Position numbers and translations under genes: made by a program. A stretch of DNA of 64,000 bases from assembly GCA_022592445.1 (NCBI GenBank), contig JABYQR010000053.1:1-64000 (forward strand). Reading direction: 5' to 3'. The notes below the pieces were generated by a model. The model was not told the origin of the DNA. It did not search any database and saw only the letters and a list, made by a program, of their open reading frames with translations. This stretch comes from Cytidiella melzeri. Taxonomy: Eukaryota > Basidiomycota > Agaricomycetes > Polyporales > Irpicaceae. Below, one piece after another: positions 30,978 to 41,479 of this stretch (positions are counted from its first letter, which is position 1; each line of letters starts with the position of its first letter).

Positions 30978-33281
30978 ATGATGTGGGATCTCGGTGGCCA
31001 GACATACGTCCCTGGGACATCACCACAGCCACCCCCTGCCTATCCACAGCCTCAGTAAGCTTCACACTGTCTTTCAGTCGTTACATCAATCTCACAAGCC
31101 GCTCAGGCAGAGTTCCTATCCTGCTTAGTGAGTACTTACGCGTTTTACTACTCTGCGTACGAAGCTCTCTGATCCCGAAAACAATTGCAGCCCGCAGGAG
31201 CCTGCTCCCTTTGCACCCATGGGACAACCTATACTACCGAGTCCATTCGGCCCTTCGCCTTATGACACTCCATACGCGTACGACTCTGCTCCCTATCCCC
31301 CGCCTCCAATTCCAAGAGCGATCTCCGAACCTAATTATCAATACCCCGCGTCGGCGATTCATGCGCCGATGATGCCACACGCACACTCATCTCATAGTAC
31401 TAGTGGCGTCGTCCGCGAGACACATGTCCATTCGCATTCAAGCTCGCACCACCATCACAGCAGCCACGCGCATCGGTCGAGCAGCGCGCAAGCGCAGCCT
31501 CCCCCTCACAGTGAGTAGTACTCGTGTGGAATCCTTTTTGATGGACAAGTTTCAGACTAGAATGAACACAAGAGCTAACCCATCATGCTCCTGCAGCCAG
31601 TTCACATGGTACGTGGTTGCCCTGGTGTGAATTTTTTAATGAGACGTCCTGACTTGTTCCCTCAGCGCATGCTCAACCGCACCAGCACGCCCAGGTTTGG
31701 GGCTACTCGAAATGTACGGGGCACAAGAAAGCGCTTTGTGTAAGCGCATATATGTCCCGCAGAGCTTGCGTTTGTCGTTTACTTTGACTATGAACAGATT
31801 GGAATCAACTATACTGGGACCCAACACGAGTTGCGCGGGTGCGTCAACGACGCAAAGAATGTGCGGAACTATCTCATTCGTAAGTGCCCACCCTCGTCGG
31901 GACCCTCCCTCAAACGCCCAATTGACTTGGTCATCTTCCAAGGTCACTGGGGTTATAAAGCGGAGGATATCGTGCTTCTGACTGACGACTCGTCTAACCC
32001 TCGCTCTATACCCACTCGTGCGAACGTTCTGGACGCGATGAGGTGGTTAGTCAAGGATAGCCATCAGCACGACTCGCTAATCTTCCACTGTAAGTCTTTC
32101 AGTCCCTTTATGTGCTCCGTGCTTTGTTTGACGTCTTGAAGACTCTGGTCACGGTTCCCAAGTCAAAGATCGTGATGGAGATGAAAAGGACGGATTCGAC
32201 GAAGGTGGGTGTGTTTCTACAGTGTAGGTCAAGATAGGTCGGATTGAAAGGTTTGTGGTCTAGTCATCCTTCCTGTGGATTTCGCTCGAGCGGGTTATAT
32301 TAGCGATGATGTAAGTTCTTGGTCCTCTACGTCTCTCCCAATGAATCTAAGCTGTTTTTTTTTCCAAAAAAGTTGATGCACCAGATCATGGTACGCTGCA
32401 ACAATGCTCTGCATTCCTCTCGACGCTTAACTTATGCTAGGTCCATTCATTACCCCTCGGCTGCCGTCTGACGGTAAGTTTTGGCTCCAAGTACCGTCCA
32501 GTGGTATTCGCTGATATCTGTGTAGGCTATATTTGACGTAGGTCCCGTGAGTTTGCGCACCGTGTGCAAAGGCTAATTCTTGTGCTCAGTCCTGTCATTC
32601 CGGATCTGCTCTCGGTATGTCATCTTCTCCAAATTTTTGACTGTCACTCATCGCATGACCTATAGACCTACCTTATCTAGTATGTTATTCACTCTCAAGC
32701 GTTGGTGACAGTGCCTTATTCGTTCACAGTACCATACGAATGGGCGTATCAAAGGCTCGCAAGTGACTGACAAGTTTTACGCCCAGCGGTCCACCCCTGC
32801 AGACGTCGTAAGCGCGCTTTGCCTCCTCCGCGCCTCGTCCATACCTGATTTCCACGCCTTGAAGATATCCTTCAGTGGGTGCAAGGACAACCAGACGAGT
32901 GCGGACACGTACGAGGCGGGTCTCGCAGTAGGAGCTATGAGTAATGTGAGTCCAATAGATGAGATGCATGATGCTGCGTCTGCTGATAGAGTCGATCATT
33001 ATCTTAGGCTTTCATAACTGCGCTACTGCAGACACCACACCAGACGTACCAAGAGCTGCTTCGCTCTATCAGGTGCGACTTGTGCCATCTTTTTTGTTGT
33101 TGTTGTTTGTTTCTGATGATGAGGGGTGAGTAGGAAGATCCTTCATGACAAATACGACCAGAAGCCGCAGATGAGCACTTCTCACCGGATTGTACGTCGG
33201 CAAAGCTGTGTGTGTGTATCCGAGACTGATCTCATTTGCTGACCGCTTTTCAAGGATACGACGTTGCAATTCATCATGTAA
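30978..33281 (+). CDS. MCA1: Type I metacaspase
   Basis: Nineteen exons (30978-31054, 31107-31127, 31191-31510, 31597-31608, 31666-31739, 31798-31879, 31943-32089, 32142-32204, 32264-32310, 32373-32390, 32441-32473, 32526-32537, 32590-32614, 32666-32679, 32730-32807, 32865-32945, 33008-33072, 33134-33191, 33255-33281) give 417 aa. The prodomain is Pro/Gln/Tyr- and His-rich (about 1-160). The p20 domain begins SKCTGHKKALCIGINYTG and contains the catalytic His in YSGHGSQ and the catalytic Cys in IFDSCHSGSAL. The p10 part includes FSGCKDNQTSADT and ends QELLRSIR...DTTLQFIM. It is a cytosolic Ca-dependent Arg/Lys-specific cysteine protease implicated in stress-induced death and proteostasis. The exon directly before the catalytic Cys is only 12 nt. 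Confidence 0.93.
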
Positions 33282-33492
33282 GGGGTTAAAGTTATGTATG
33301 CATATGTCCTGTATCTGTAGCAGGCTCTCGGGTGAAGGAGGCCTGTCTAGTGTAGCTTCTGTCATTTATGCTGTACTCCTAATTATGGCATAATCGCGAA
33401 TAATGATTTCATGCACAGACGCCAGAATTTGCTCGACCTCTGCTCACGACCTCCACGACCTCTCATACATACCCCATCCTCCTCCCTGCACA
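33282..33492. other. Short spacer between metacaspase and thioesterase genes
   Basis: The genes are tandem on the plus strand. The downstream promoter must be within about 200 bp. Confidence 0.4.
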
Positions 33493-34584
33493 ATGTTGTC
33501 CAATGTGCTTCGTCGACAAGCAAGGATAACCCAGCTTGCGATACTTCGCCGTCGATTCAACTCTACACAGTCTCCCGATGGCTCAAGCCTACCCTCCAGG
33601 ATCCTTCGCCGACTGTCCCTCCTCGCCTCTGTCGGTTTCGCAGCTTACGGACTGGGAAGTGTCTACCCTCCTGCCCTAGCCACCTACATCGCGCCCCGCA
33701 TCGCTCCTCCCCCTCCCGACGCCTCTACCCCATCCGCGGTAGCCTACACCGCCGAGCTCGAAGACGAGCTTCAAAACTTACCGTTGCTACAAAAACTGCG
33801 CTCGATACCGGATGCGAACGAGTGGTACGAGACGAGGCCGTACGCGGGTGTGCCGAGGGAGGAGTTGGTGAATAGTTTGACGGCGGGGACGTTACGTGGG
33901 CCTGGGAAGCTTGCGTTGACACCGTTGGTGAGGGCGCGGAAGGACGAGAGTGAGGCGGTGGTGGTTATGCATTTGGGGACGGCGTTGTGTGGACACGAGG
34001 GGATTGTGCATGGGGGGATGTTGGCGACGTTGTTGGATGAGTCGTTGGGGCGGATTGTGAGTAAAGTGTTTCTTTTTTTTGTGGTGTGGAGGCTGATGCA
34101 ATGGGTGGGTGGTATTTGGGAAGGCACTATTGAATCTGCCGGACAAGGTTGGTGTTACGGCGAAGCTTTCGTTGAACTACCGTGCGCCGACGCGTGCAAA
34201 CCAGGTATTTGTGTCTTTTTCCATCGCTTTCCAAATAATTCTCAACTTTTGTGGCCAGTTCGTGGTTATCAAAACTCACGTCGACGAGCAAGAAGGCCGC
34301 AAAGTCAAAGTATCGGGGAGGATAGAAGACCTCGATGGGAACACACTTGTGGAAGCCCAGTTGAGCGACATTCCCCCTCAGCTGTTTTCGAACGTTACCC
34401 TCGAAACTGACCGTCCGTCCCTTTGAGCAGAGCTTTGTTCGTGCAACCGCGCTACGCAAAGATGCTGAACGCGAAACGGCTGCATGCGCGATTGGGACGA
34501 CCGCTTCCAGATCCGAGCGAGCCTCCCGTCGAGGGCTCGTTGGCACCGTCCCCTGCGGTCCCTCTTGCTGCGTCAAAGACTTGA
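33493..34584 (+). CDS. Mitochondrial hotdog-fold thioesterase (THEM4-like)
   Basis: Four exons (33493-34056, 34124-34204, 34259-34359, 34431-34584) give 299 aa. The N-terminus MLSNVLRRQARITQLAILRRRF is a positively charged amphipathic presequence, followed by a hydrophobic segment RLSLLASVGFAAYGLGSVYP (about 38-58), so an inner-membrane or matrix location is likely. The hotdog domain contains HEGIVHGGMLATLLDESLGR (HGG and the catalytic acidic residue) and KVGVTAKLSLNYRAPTRANQ. Hotdog enzymes of this group hydrolyse acyl-CoA. Acyl chain specificity is not readable. The upstream in-frame ATG at 33403 would spoil the presequence and is rejected. Confidence 0.88.
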
Positions 34585-35125
34585 CGACGAAGTTTGCGAG
34601 AACCGTAGGGAGGGGCATATCTAGATCATTTTCGTCCACAAACACGAACGCCAACAATATAGATCATACTCTATCTCTCGAATTTCGGACTATTGCAAAC
34701 GCGAATGTTAATGGTATGGCGGCTTATATTAATATCTTACGAAATGGCCTTCGCCTATACTTTGACAATCCATCTGAGAACGTTTTGCCCCCCGTGATAC
34801 TCAAGTTATCTGCCCGTTGGACTGTTGCAGAACGCCTGTACTCTTAGCGGGTCATTGCTTATGAATCCCGATTACGATACAATTAAGGAGCTTTTGTTAG
34901 TGTATGACTAGAAAGTACACTTTCTGAAGGCCATAGTGGGTGGTTTTTTGTCCTCAGATAGCGTCGACTAGGTGCTTGGCTACACAAACACTGTAAACCT
35001 GTGTATGGAGGTCATTTAGAGAGATTCCTTTGTCGCGGTCGCGTGCTCTGTCATGTGACCGTGATTTACGCGACACTCGAGGCGCGTTGCCTTCAATCGG
35101 CCATTCTCTTTGTTCCTCACCCACC
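34585..35125. other. Intergenic region upstream of CHK1
   Basis: No supported ORF. It contains AT-rich DNA and the CHK1 promoter. Confidence 0.4.
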
Positions 35126-37261
35126 ATGTCTGAAGCTGACAAGCTTCGGTTTCCCAAGATTAGTGGTAAATCACTCACGCAATAACTAGCTATGTTAGTC
35201 ACTTACTGGAGGACTATAAGGCTTCCAACTTATTCAGCAGATCGGTGGTGGCGGGTTTTCGACGTACGTGCTCTTTCCGTTCAGTATGCGGAGGGACAAA
35301 AATGATGAATTAACTACTGGATTTTCGTACAGGGTGTACCGAGCTGTGAACTTTGAAGACCACCGAGTCGCAGCATGCAAGGTGGTCGCTCTCACCCCCG
35401 AGACGACAGACACCGAGCGCAAGACGCTAGACAAAGAGATGCGGGTGCATACCGCGCTCAAGCACGACAACGTCCTCGAATTTTACAGCGCGTACGTGGT
35501 AGAACCACTTGGAAAACCGTCGCCGTATCATCCGGGGATATACATGTTGCTCGAGTTGGCGGCTGGAGGGGATTTGTTTGACAAGATCGGTGAGAGTTGT
35601 GATGAATCGCAAAGCTCCGTTGCATGCATGCTCGCTCATGGAAGCGACAATCGTTATTAGCTCCCGACGTAGGCGTGAGCGAAGACATTGCGCACCATTA
35701 TTTTCGTCAACTTGCGGTCGGCTTGGTGAGGAACGATTGTTCTTTTCTTTTTTCTTGTGGTTCGCTCTTTAGTGGACCGCATTTTAGATGATGCTCATGT
35801 GCTGCGTGTTGCACAGGAGTACATACACGGGGAAGGGATATGCCACCGAGACCTCAAGCCTGAAAACATATTGCTAGACGCAGCCGGGACACTCAAGATT
35901 TCTGATTTTGGTCTCAGCGCCGTGTACAAACTCAAAGAGAATGGCAAGACGAGGTTGCTGAACGAGCGATGTGGCAGTATGCCGTATATAGCGCCAGAGG
36001 TGTGTGTGTGTGTTTAACTTTTCTCGCTGATCCCACAAAGAGCAACTTTCACAAACACACACTCGAAGCTGAACTCACACATCCCGTACGAAGCTGAGCC
36101 GATCGACATATGGGGCATCGGCGTCATCTTGTTCACTCTCCTCGCCGGAAGTGAGTGCTCATCTCCCGCAGGTTGGTATACCGTTGTTGACGTGAATACA
36201 GGCACTCCGTGGGATGAGCCGACACAAAAGTCGTACGAGTGGTCAAGATATCTTACAGGCGAATGCTTCAACGACGACCCATGGAGTCGCTTCAGTCGCG
36301 ACGTGCTCGGTATGCTGATTCAAACGTAGTTTGGTCTTCGGGTTTCGCGACTGATTCATGAAACATGTCCAGAGTTGATCACTGGGATGCTGACGCCAGA
36401 TCCGTCCAAGAGAATGACGATGCACGAGATATTTCGACACCGGTGGACGAGACGGTACGTTCTTCATCATGTTTTGCGCCTACGTTTCATGCACAGCAGG
36501 CTGACTATTGTGTGTCCAAAAGGCCAAGCATCGTTGCGCAAGGCGGTTTATCAGCGCTAGCTCAGGGGCTCACCGAGTCGTTGCGCGCCAACGGGGACTT
36601 GGAGATCGCCACCCCCTCAATGACGGCGAAGTGAGCACCTCCTCCCACTGTTACAACTGATCGCATACCGGTGTTGATACTCTTTGGGCAGTGGTCGAAC
36701 TGATGCCGATGGCGACCAAAACATGCTTACCAATGCAAACCAATCACAGTTCACACAGTCTCTGCTCCTCTTCGTATGTTCAGCTTGTTTTGTCTCCGTT
36801 GAAAGGTCAATTAAAATTTAATCCCGTGGGATGAACAACAGTCTCAGACCCAGGCTGGTCGACGTTACACTCCGGGATTAACCCGGTTCTACTCGTCGCT
36901 ACTTCCCGGTATCCTCTTGCCTTTGGTCACCGAGGCGCTGTCGGAACTCCGAGTCAAGTGGAAGGTGAGCGAGACCAGGCGAGACACGGACGGCGTAGCG
37001 AGGACAAAGATGCGGGTCGGTGGGTTCGACAAGCGCAAGCTCATATTCAAAGGTACTGTAGAGCTGGAAGAGTTTGAGACCGACGGACACAGAGGGACGT
37101 TCTGTGTGATGCACCGGGACCAGGTATGTTCTTGTGTGGCGTGGACGACTGGGAGTACTGAGCATTGTCTACACCAGGGTAACCCTATTTCGTGGAGGAC
37201 ACTGTGGAAGGCGTTGATCATGTCGCCTGCGATTGAGCCACATGTGTTGAGAAGGCGGTGA
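35126..37261 (+). CDS. CHK1: Checkpoint kinase Chk1
   Basis: A multi-exon Ser/Thr kinase. The glycine loop is [13 protein letters not shown], with the first join after TTTTCGAC at 35265. The ATP Lys is in RVAACKVV, followed by [33 protein letters not shown] (catalytic loop), [12 protein letters not shown] (DFG), [35 protein letters not shown] and [18 protein letters not shown]. After the kinase a Chk1-type linker carries NQSQFTQS. The C-terminal KA1-like domain ([28 protein letters not shown]...) ends [12 protein letters not shown]. Chk1 is the nuclear effector kinase downstream of ATR that delays mitosis after DNA damage. TQ and SQ sites (QSQF, FSQTQAG) are the expected ATR targets. The first two small exons before the glycine loop are not resolved. 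Confidence 0.9.
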
Positions 37262-37806
37262 AGACTTTTTGATTGAAAGGAGTGAGTACCCAAAGATCTA
37301 GGGACCTCCGGCGGCAACACGACGCCCATGTACCACCAGCCTAGAATTAATATATGAATATACTACTTTATAGTGCGAGGGCGGTGTCCTGTTCCTGTGG
37401 TAGCGACGTGCCACCAGAGCCACCCCGATAGATGAGAGGACAGGATGCAGAGCTGAAGCAGGTGGTGTATGTGGAGAGACAAGTCTTGGAGATGTGCGGC
37501 AGATGGGCGTTGTGGGTATCTGTGGCGGGTGATGGCATCAGTTGCGGACACACTCTGTCGTCGCTGGCACTGTGTCGAAAGGCGATGATTTCGTTTCATC
37601 CGCTTGGCCTAACCGCCTCTGGGACCTATAAAAACATGTTTGAGCGACGTCTTGCTCTTTTTTTTTTCTTCCCTGTCCTGGCTGACGAACAACACGACGG
37701 TATACGCCTACTTTTTCTTCTTTCTTTCCTTCCCTCGGTGGCTGGTCCATCTTCATTTTATATTCTGTCCCAAACTTCCTTTCGTACTCTGCAACGCTCA
37801 ATAGTC
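37262..37806. other. Promoter region of WxGxW member C
   Basis: No supported gene. It contains a TATA box at 37627-37633 and a pyrimidine-rich tract near 37655-37760, typical of basidiomycete promoters. Confidence 0.45.
37627..37633 (+). promoter_or_regulatory. TATA box of member C
   Basis: TATAAAA, about 175 bp upstream of the ATG at 37807 and followed by a TC-rich tract. Confidence 0.5.
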
Positions 37807-38980
37807 ATGTTCAATAGATCCGCATATGCCTCATCCAATGTTGCCCGCCGTCGGCCTGCCGCCCTGCCTCTGCCCTCTGTGCAGCAGTCTTACCGACGCG
37901 CAGCCACCCTCCCTCAATCCCCTCTCCAGGAAACCGTCATGGTCGGATAGTGAGCACACCCCTCTCTCTCTCTGTTCTTGCGTTTGGTGATGAAGCTGAG
38001 ACATGGTCGATGATCCCCACAGCCCGTTCGTGACACCGTCCAGTAGTTTCGGAGCAGCCGCGGCGCTCTCGCCCACACCGCTCTCCCCGAGGCTGCAACT
38101 CCAGCGGCAGCTCGACAGCCTGACGCAATGTCTCATGGCCAAAGTCCCAGCAGACGCAATGTACCCGTCCCTGGGCCAAGTAGGAGAAGAGGCCAGGAGG
38201 ATCTCCACCTTCCTGGACCTCTACCACTCTCGCGCTCGCGTCCAAGACGACGCCAGCCTGTTGAACAACGTCAAGTCGCCGACCTCCCGGGAAGGCGGAG
38301 TCGTCGCCGGCCCAGAGGGATGGGCACCGCTCAACGTGTCTAGGAGGAGGGCGGCAGAGTTGCGACGTAGCCGCTCGTTAGAGCACATGAAACCTTTCGC
38401 GATCGCGTCAGATATAGTACGGTATAGCGCGGAAATGGAGGACGCACTGCCCGCACAGCCCCCCGCCGCCAAGCTCGTCGCGCCCAATGATACCACCACC
38501 ACCACTGCCGGCGGTTCGTTGCAAGGAGCCAAAGCCGCCATCGTCAGCTCCGACGCCATGCGCATGGCGTCGTTCCGTAAAAAATTGAAAACACGCCCGC
38601 CGCCTCTTCAGCTCCCGTCCATCCTGCCACAGATACTGTCCCCACCGTTGTCGCCACCAGTGCCGTCGGCGCTGTTGAACGTCAAGTCCCCAAAGCCTGT
38701 GGTCACCATCGCTGCCGTCGCTGCTGCCACCCGTCGTCTTCCTCGGCCACCGCTCCCGCACCTAGCCCCCCGCCGTCTGCCCCCGCGCCCTGTCATCGTC
38801 GCCGCTCCGACTCGTGCTCCCTCACTCAGAGCCCCTTACTGGGTGAAGAAGGTGCCCAAAACTCCTCGCACGATGCGCACCGAACGTCGACAGGGATGGA
38901 GTGGTTCATGGGATATGGCAGGCATCAGCCAGGTTGTGCATCAGTTGCAGAACGAACTTGATGCTCGCCCAGAATCTTAA
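37807..38980 (+). CDS. Hypothetical 366-aa protein, WxGxW-box relative C
   Basis: Two exons (37807-37949, 38023-38980) give 366 aa. The C-terminus GWSGSWDMAGISQVVHQLQNEL matches the pattern of members A and B (WRGEWNRKDIGEVQHKLRTL): W-x-G-x-W-[ND]-x-x-x-I-x-x-V-x-x-x-L. The rest is dissimilar. There is a predicted helical segment LQRQLDSLTQCLMAKVPADAM and the motif RRRAAELRRSRSLEHMKPFA (about 165-185), then Pro/Ala/Thr-rich disorder. Whether it is a true relative or a convergent motif is open. It converges with eL8, with a 335-bp gap. Confidence 0.75.
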
Positions 38981-39315
38981 ATGTCCTTTATTTCGAGTAT
39001 CAAGTACTTTTGGAAGGAGATCATTGTTCTTTTTACTATGCCGTATGTAACATATATGACACTTCACAAACTCAAACAGATAATTGTATTCATACACATT
39101 GTCTGCTCTTCCACGTACAACACACAGCAACTGTACAATAGCCACCTCGACGTGCCATCTCTTCGCCAGACAACATAGCAGCTGATCTGATTGCATATGT
39201 AAAATGACATAGCATACAACATGACTTGTACCCCAGCGTTGTCCGTCTTTTCGTCGCCCATGGAGCAAAGAGCAAATCCCCACCCATGACCGCCAGCGAG
39301 AGAAACGTAGAGTGT
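38981..39315. other. Convergent 3' region
   Basis: AT-rich DNA between the stops of member C and eL8. No gene seen. Confidence 0.4.
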
Positions 39316-40647
39316 CTAGAGCTTTTTCGACGCGGCTTCAGTGATGGGCTGTCCAGCCGCCTTGGCACGCTTGCGGAGCATCTGGGAGGACTTGTTGCCA
39401 CGGATACCTCCGCCCCACACACGGCGGTGCTCATCAAACTTGTCAGAGCTAAGAATACATGAGTTTCGAAACCAAAGAAAAATGTAGTGGATGGCACATA
39501 CAAGTTGGCCTTCGCGGCGCTGACAAGAGTCGCAAGCTCGCGCTGGTCCTCGCTCTTGACCTCCTGGACAGCGATGACAGCGGCAGTCTTCTTGTGGACG
39601 ACAGTGCCAAGACGAGCCTTGCCCTTGACAATCACGTAAGGGACACCCATCTTGCGGCAAAGAGCTGGAAGGAAGATGACGAGCTCGATGGGGTCGACAT
39701 CATAGGCAATGACAACGAGGGATGCCTTTTTGGCTTCAATGAGGGCAACGGTGTGGTTCAGGCCATACTTGACGAAAAGTGGCTTCTTGGAGTCCTAATA
39801 CAAGGGTTAGATACAATCGTCCAAGTCTGCCGGAAAAATTGGGAGTTCACCTTGGCAGACGCCTCCTTCTCCTCAGCAGTAGCCTTGGCCTCAGCCACAA
39901 GACGAGCCTTCTTCTCCTGCTTGCTTTCGGGGCGGTACTTGTTGAGGAGCTTGAACAGCTGCGTAGCAGTGTTCTTGTCGAGGGTGTGTGAGAACTGAGC
40001 GATGGCAGGAGGAACCTTCAGACGCTGGTTCAGGATGACCTTCTGGCGCTGAAGGCGGACATATTCGGGCCACTTGACGAAGCGGGTTAAATCAGTGACA
40101 GGCTGGACATCCTGGCCTGAAAAATTTGAAAGCGTATTAGACTACGTAAGGAGCGCAGTCAAATTTGCTTACCGATGCCAAAGTTCTTTGGGCGGGACTC
40201 GAAGAGAGGGTTCTTTGTTGGCTTGGTGCTCTTGCTGGCGAAAGGAGCAGCAGCGGGCTTCTTGGAGGTCTTGGAGGTCTTGGGGGGCTGGTCATTGAGA
40301 CGAGATACATCAGCGATTGATCGACACTAAAGTCGTCGCTGTAGCGATGCACTCGGAGCTCTAACGCTCACACCTATGCTCGTCGCCGTGGACAATGAGC
40401 AAGTGTGAGCCCAGCGTTCACTCGTCACGTCTACGCTCACAGAGGAGCTCGGCGAGAGTATGTTTGTGGCTGGAACGGATGTCAACGGGTTACAAGCTCT
40501 GAACCAACATATTAGAAAGTGCTTTAAACGTTATCCGACTATATGACTTACCATCCAGCCTCGTAACTTCATATATTGCGTGACATCCGCGGTTTGAGAG
40601 CGTCCAAGGTTAACGCTACAGCGTTTGCAATATCGTATACTCACCAT
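39316..40647 (-). CDS. RPL8: Ribosomal protein eL8 (L7a/L8)
   Basis: Five exons (40647-40645, 40287-40173, 40116-39851, 39794-39502, 39448-39316) give 269 aa. The first exon is just the start codon, followed directly by a GTGAGT donor. The sequence [49 protein letters not shown] and [20 protein letters not shown] is diagnostic of eL8. The L7Ae/L30e RNA-binding fold follows ([40 protein letters not shown]), and the C-terminus [20 protein letters not shown] is typical. It is a component of the 60S subunit near the 25S rRNA. The hAT transposon begins only about 140 bp upstream of the start codon. Confidence 0.95.
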
Positions 40648-41479
40648 TTTGCTTGATAGTCTTGAGGAGAAGGACTTGAGGACGAGGACGACGGCGAGAC
40701 GATTGAGAGAATGCTCAGCGCTCAATTTAGTGTTTCGGCTCACGATGCAGTCACGTGAGTGTGAGCCGAACTTTTTTACCAGCGTGTAGTGCTCTGCAAA
40801 AATACCATTATAATGCAATATAATCTCAGAATATCATTAAATACCCATTAAATACTCGCTTGTGGAAATTTTTTTAGAATACAATTACCATTAAATACAA
40901 TACAATACATTACAATACAATACAATACTATTCCTGTATTTAATGGTATTCTAGAATATTATGCATGTGACAAGTTTTCAGCACATGCATGTATGTACAG
41001 CCTCTTTCCTACAATTTGCACTGTTCATGCACCCATACACAGTTTTTCAATGCTGCATAGCTACCTTAATCATTTGCACTGCCTTTGTTTTGCACTGCTC
41101 ATGTACTCATACACATTTGTTGATGTTCCAGCTATGTTTTTTATCTTTGTCTCTCCACTAATACAGACTGTTCCCTATGTTTTGCACTGCTCATGCCTCT
41201 ATGTACAAGTTTTCATGTTGCATAGCTACCTTGATCATTTGTACTGCCCCTTTTTTGCACTGCTCATGGATTCATACATGTTTCATAGTGTTGCAACTAT
41301 GTGTTCCAGCTATGTTTGTGTGATCTTTGTCTCTCCACTTATACAGACTGTTCCCTATGTTTTTTGCACTGCTCATGCATCTATGTACAAGTTTTCATGT
41401 TGCGTAGCTACCTTGATTATTTGTGCTGCCCCTGTTTTGCACTGCTCATCATATTACCCTGGTCGAAGGACTTTGTCAT

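Noticed and set aside
31636..31947. 103-aa minus-strand ORF
   Set aside because: Antisense to the start of the metacaspase p20 domain, where the plus strand has catalytic motifs and consistent splicing.
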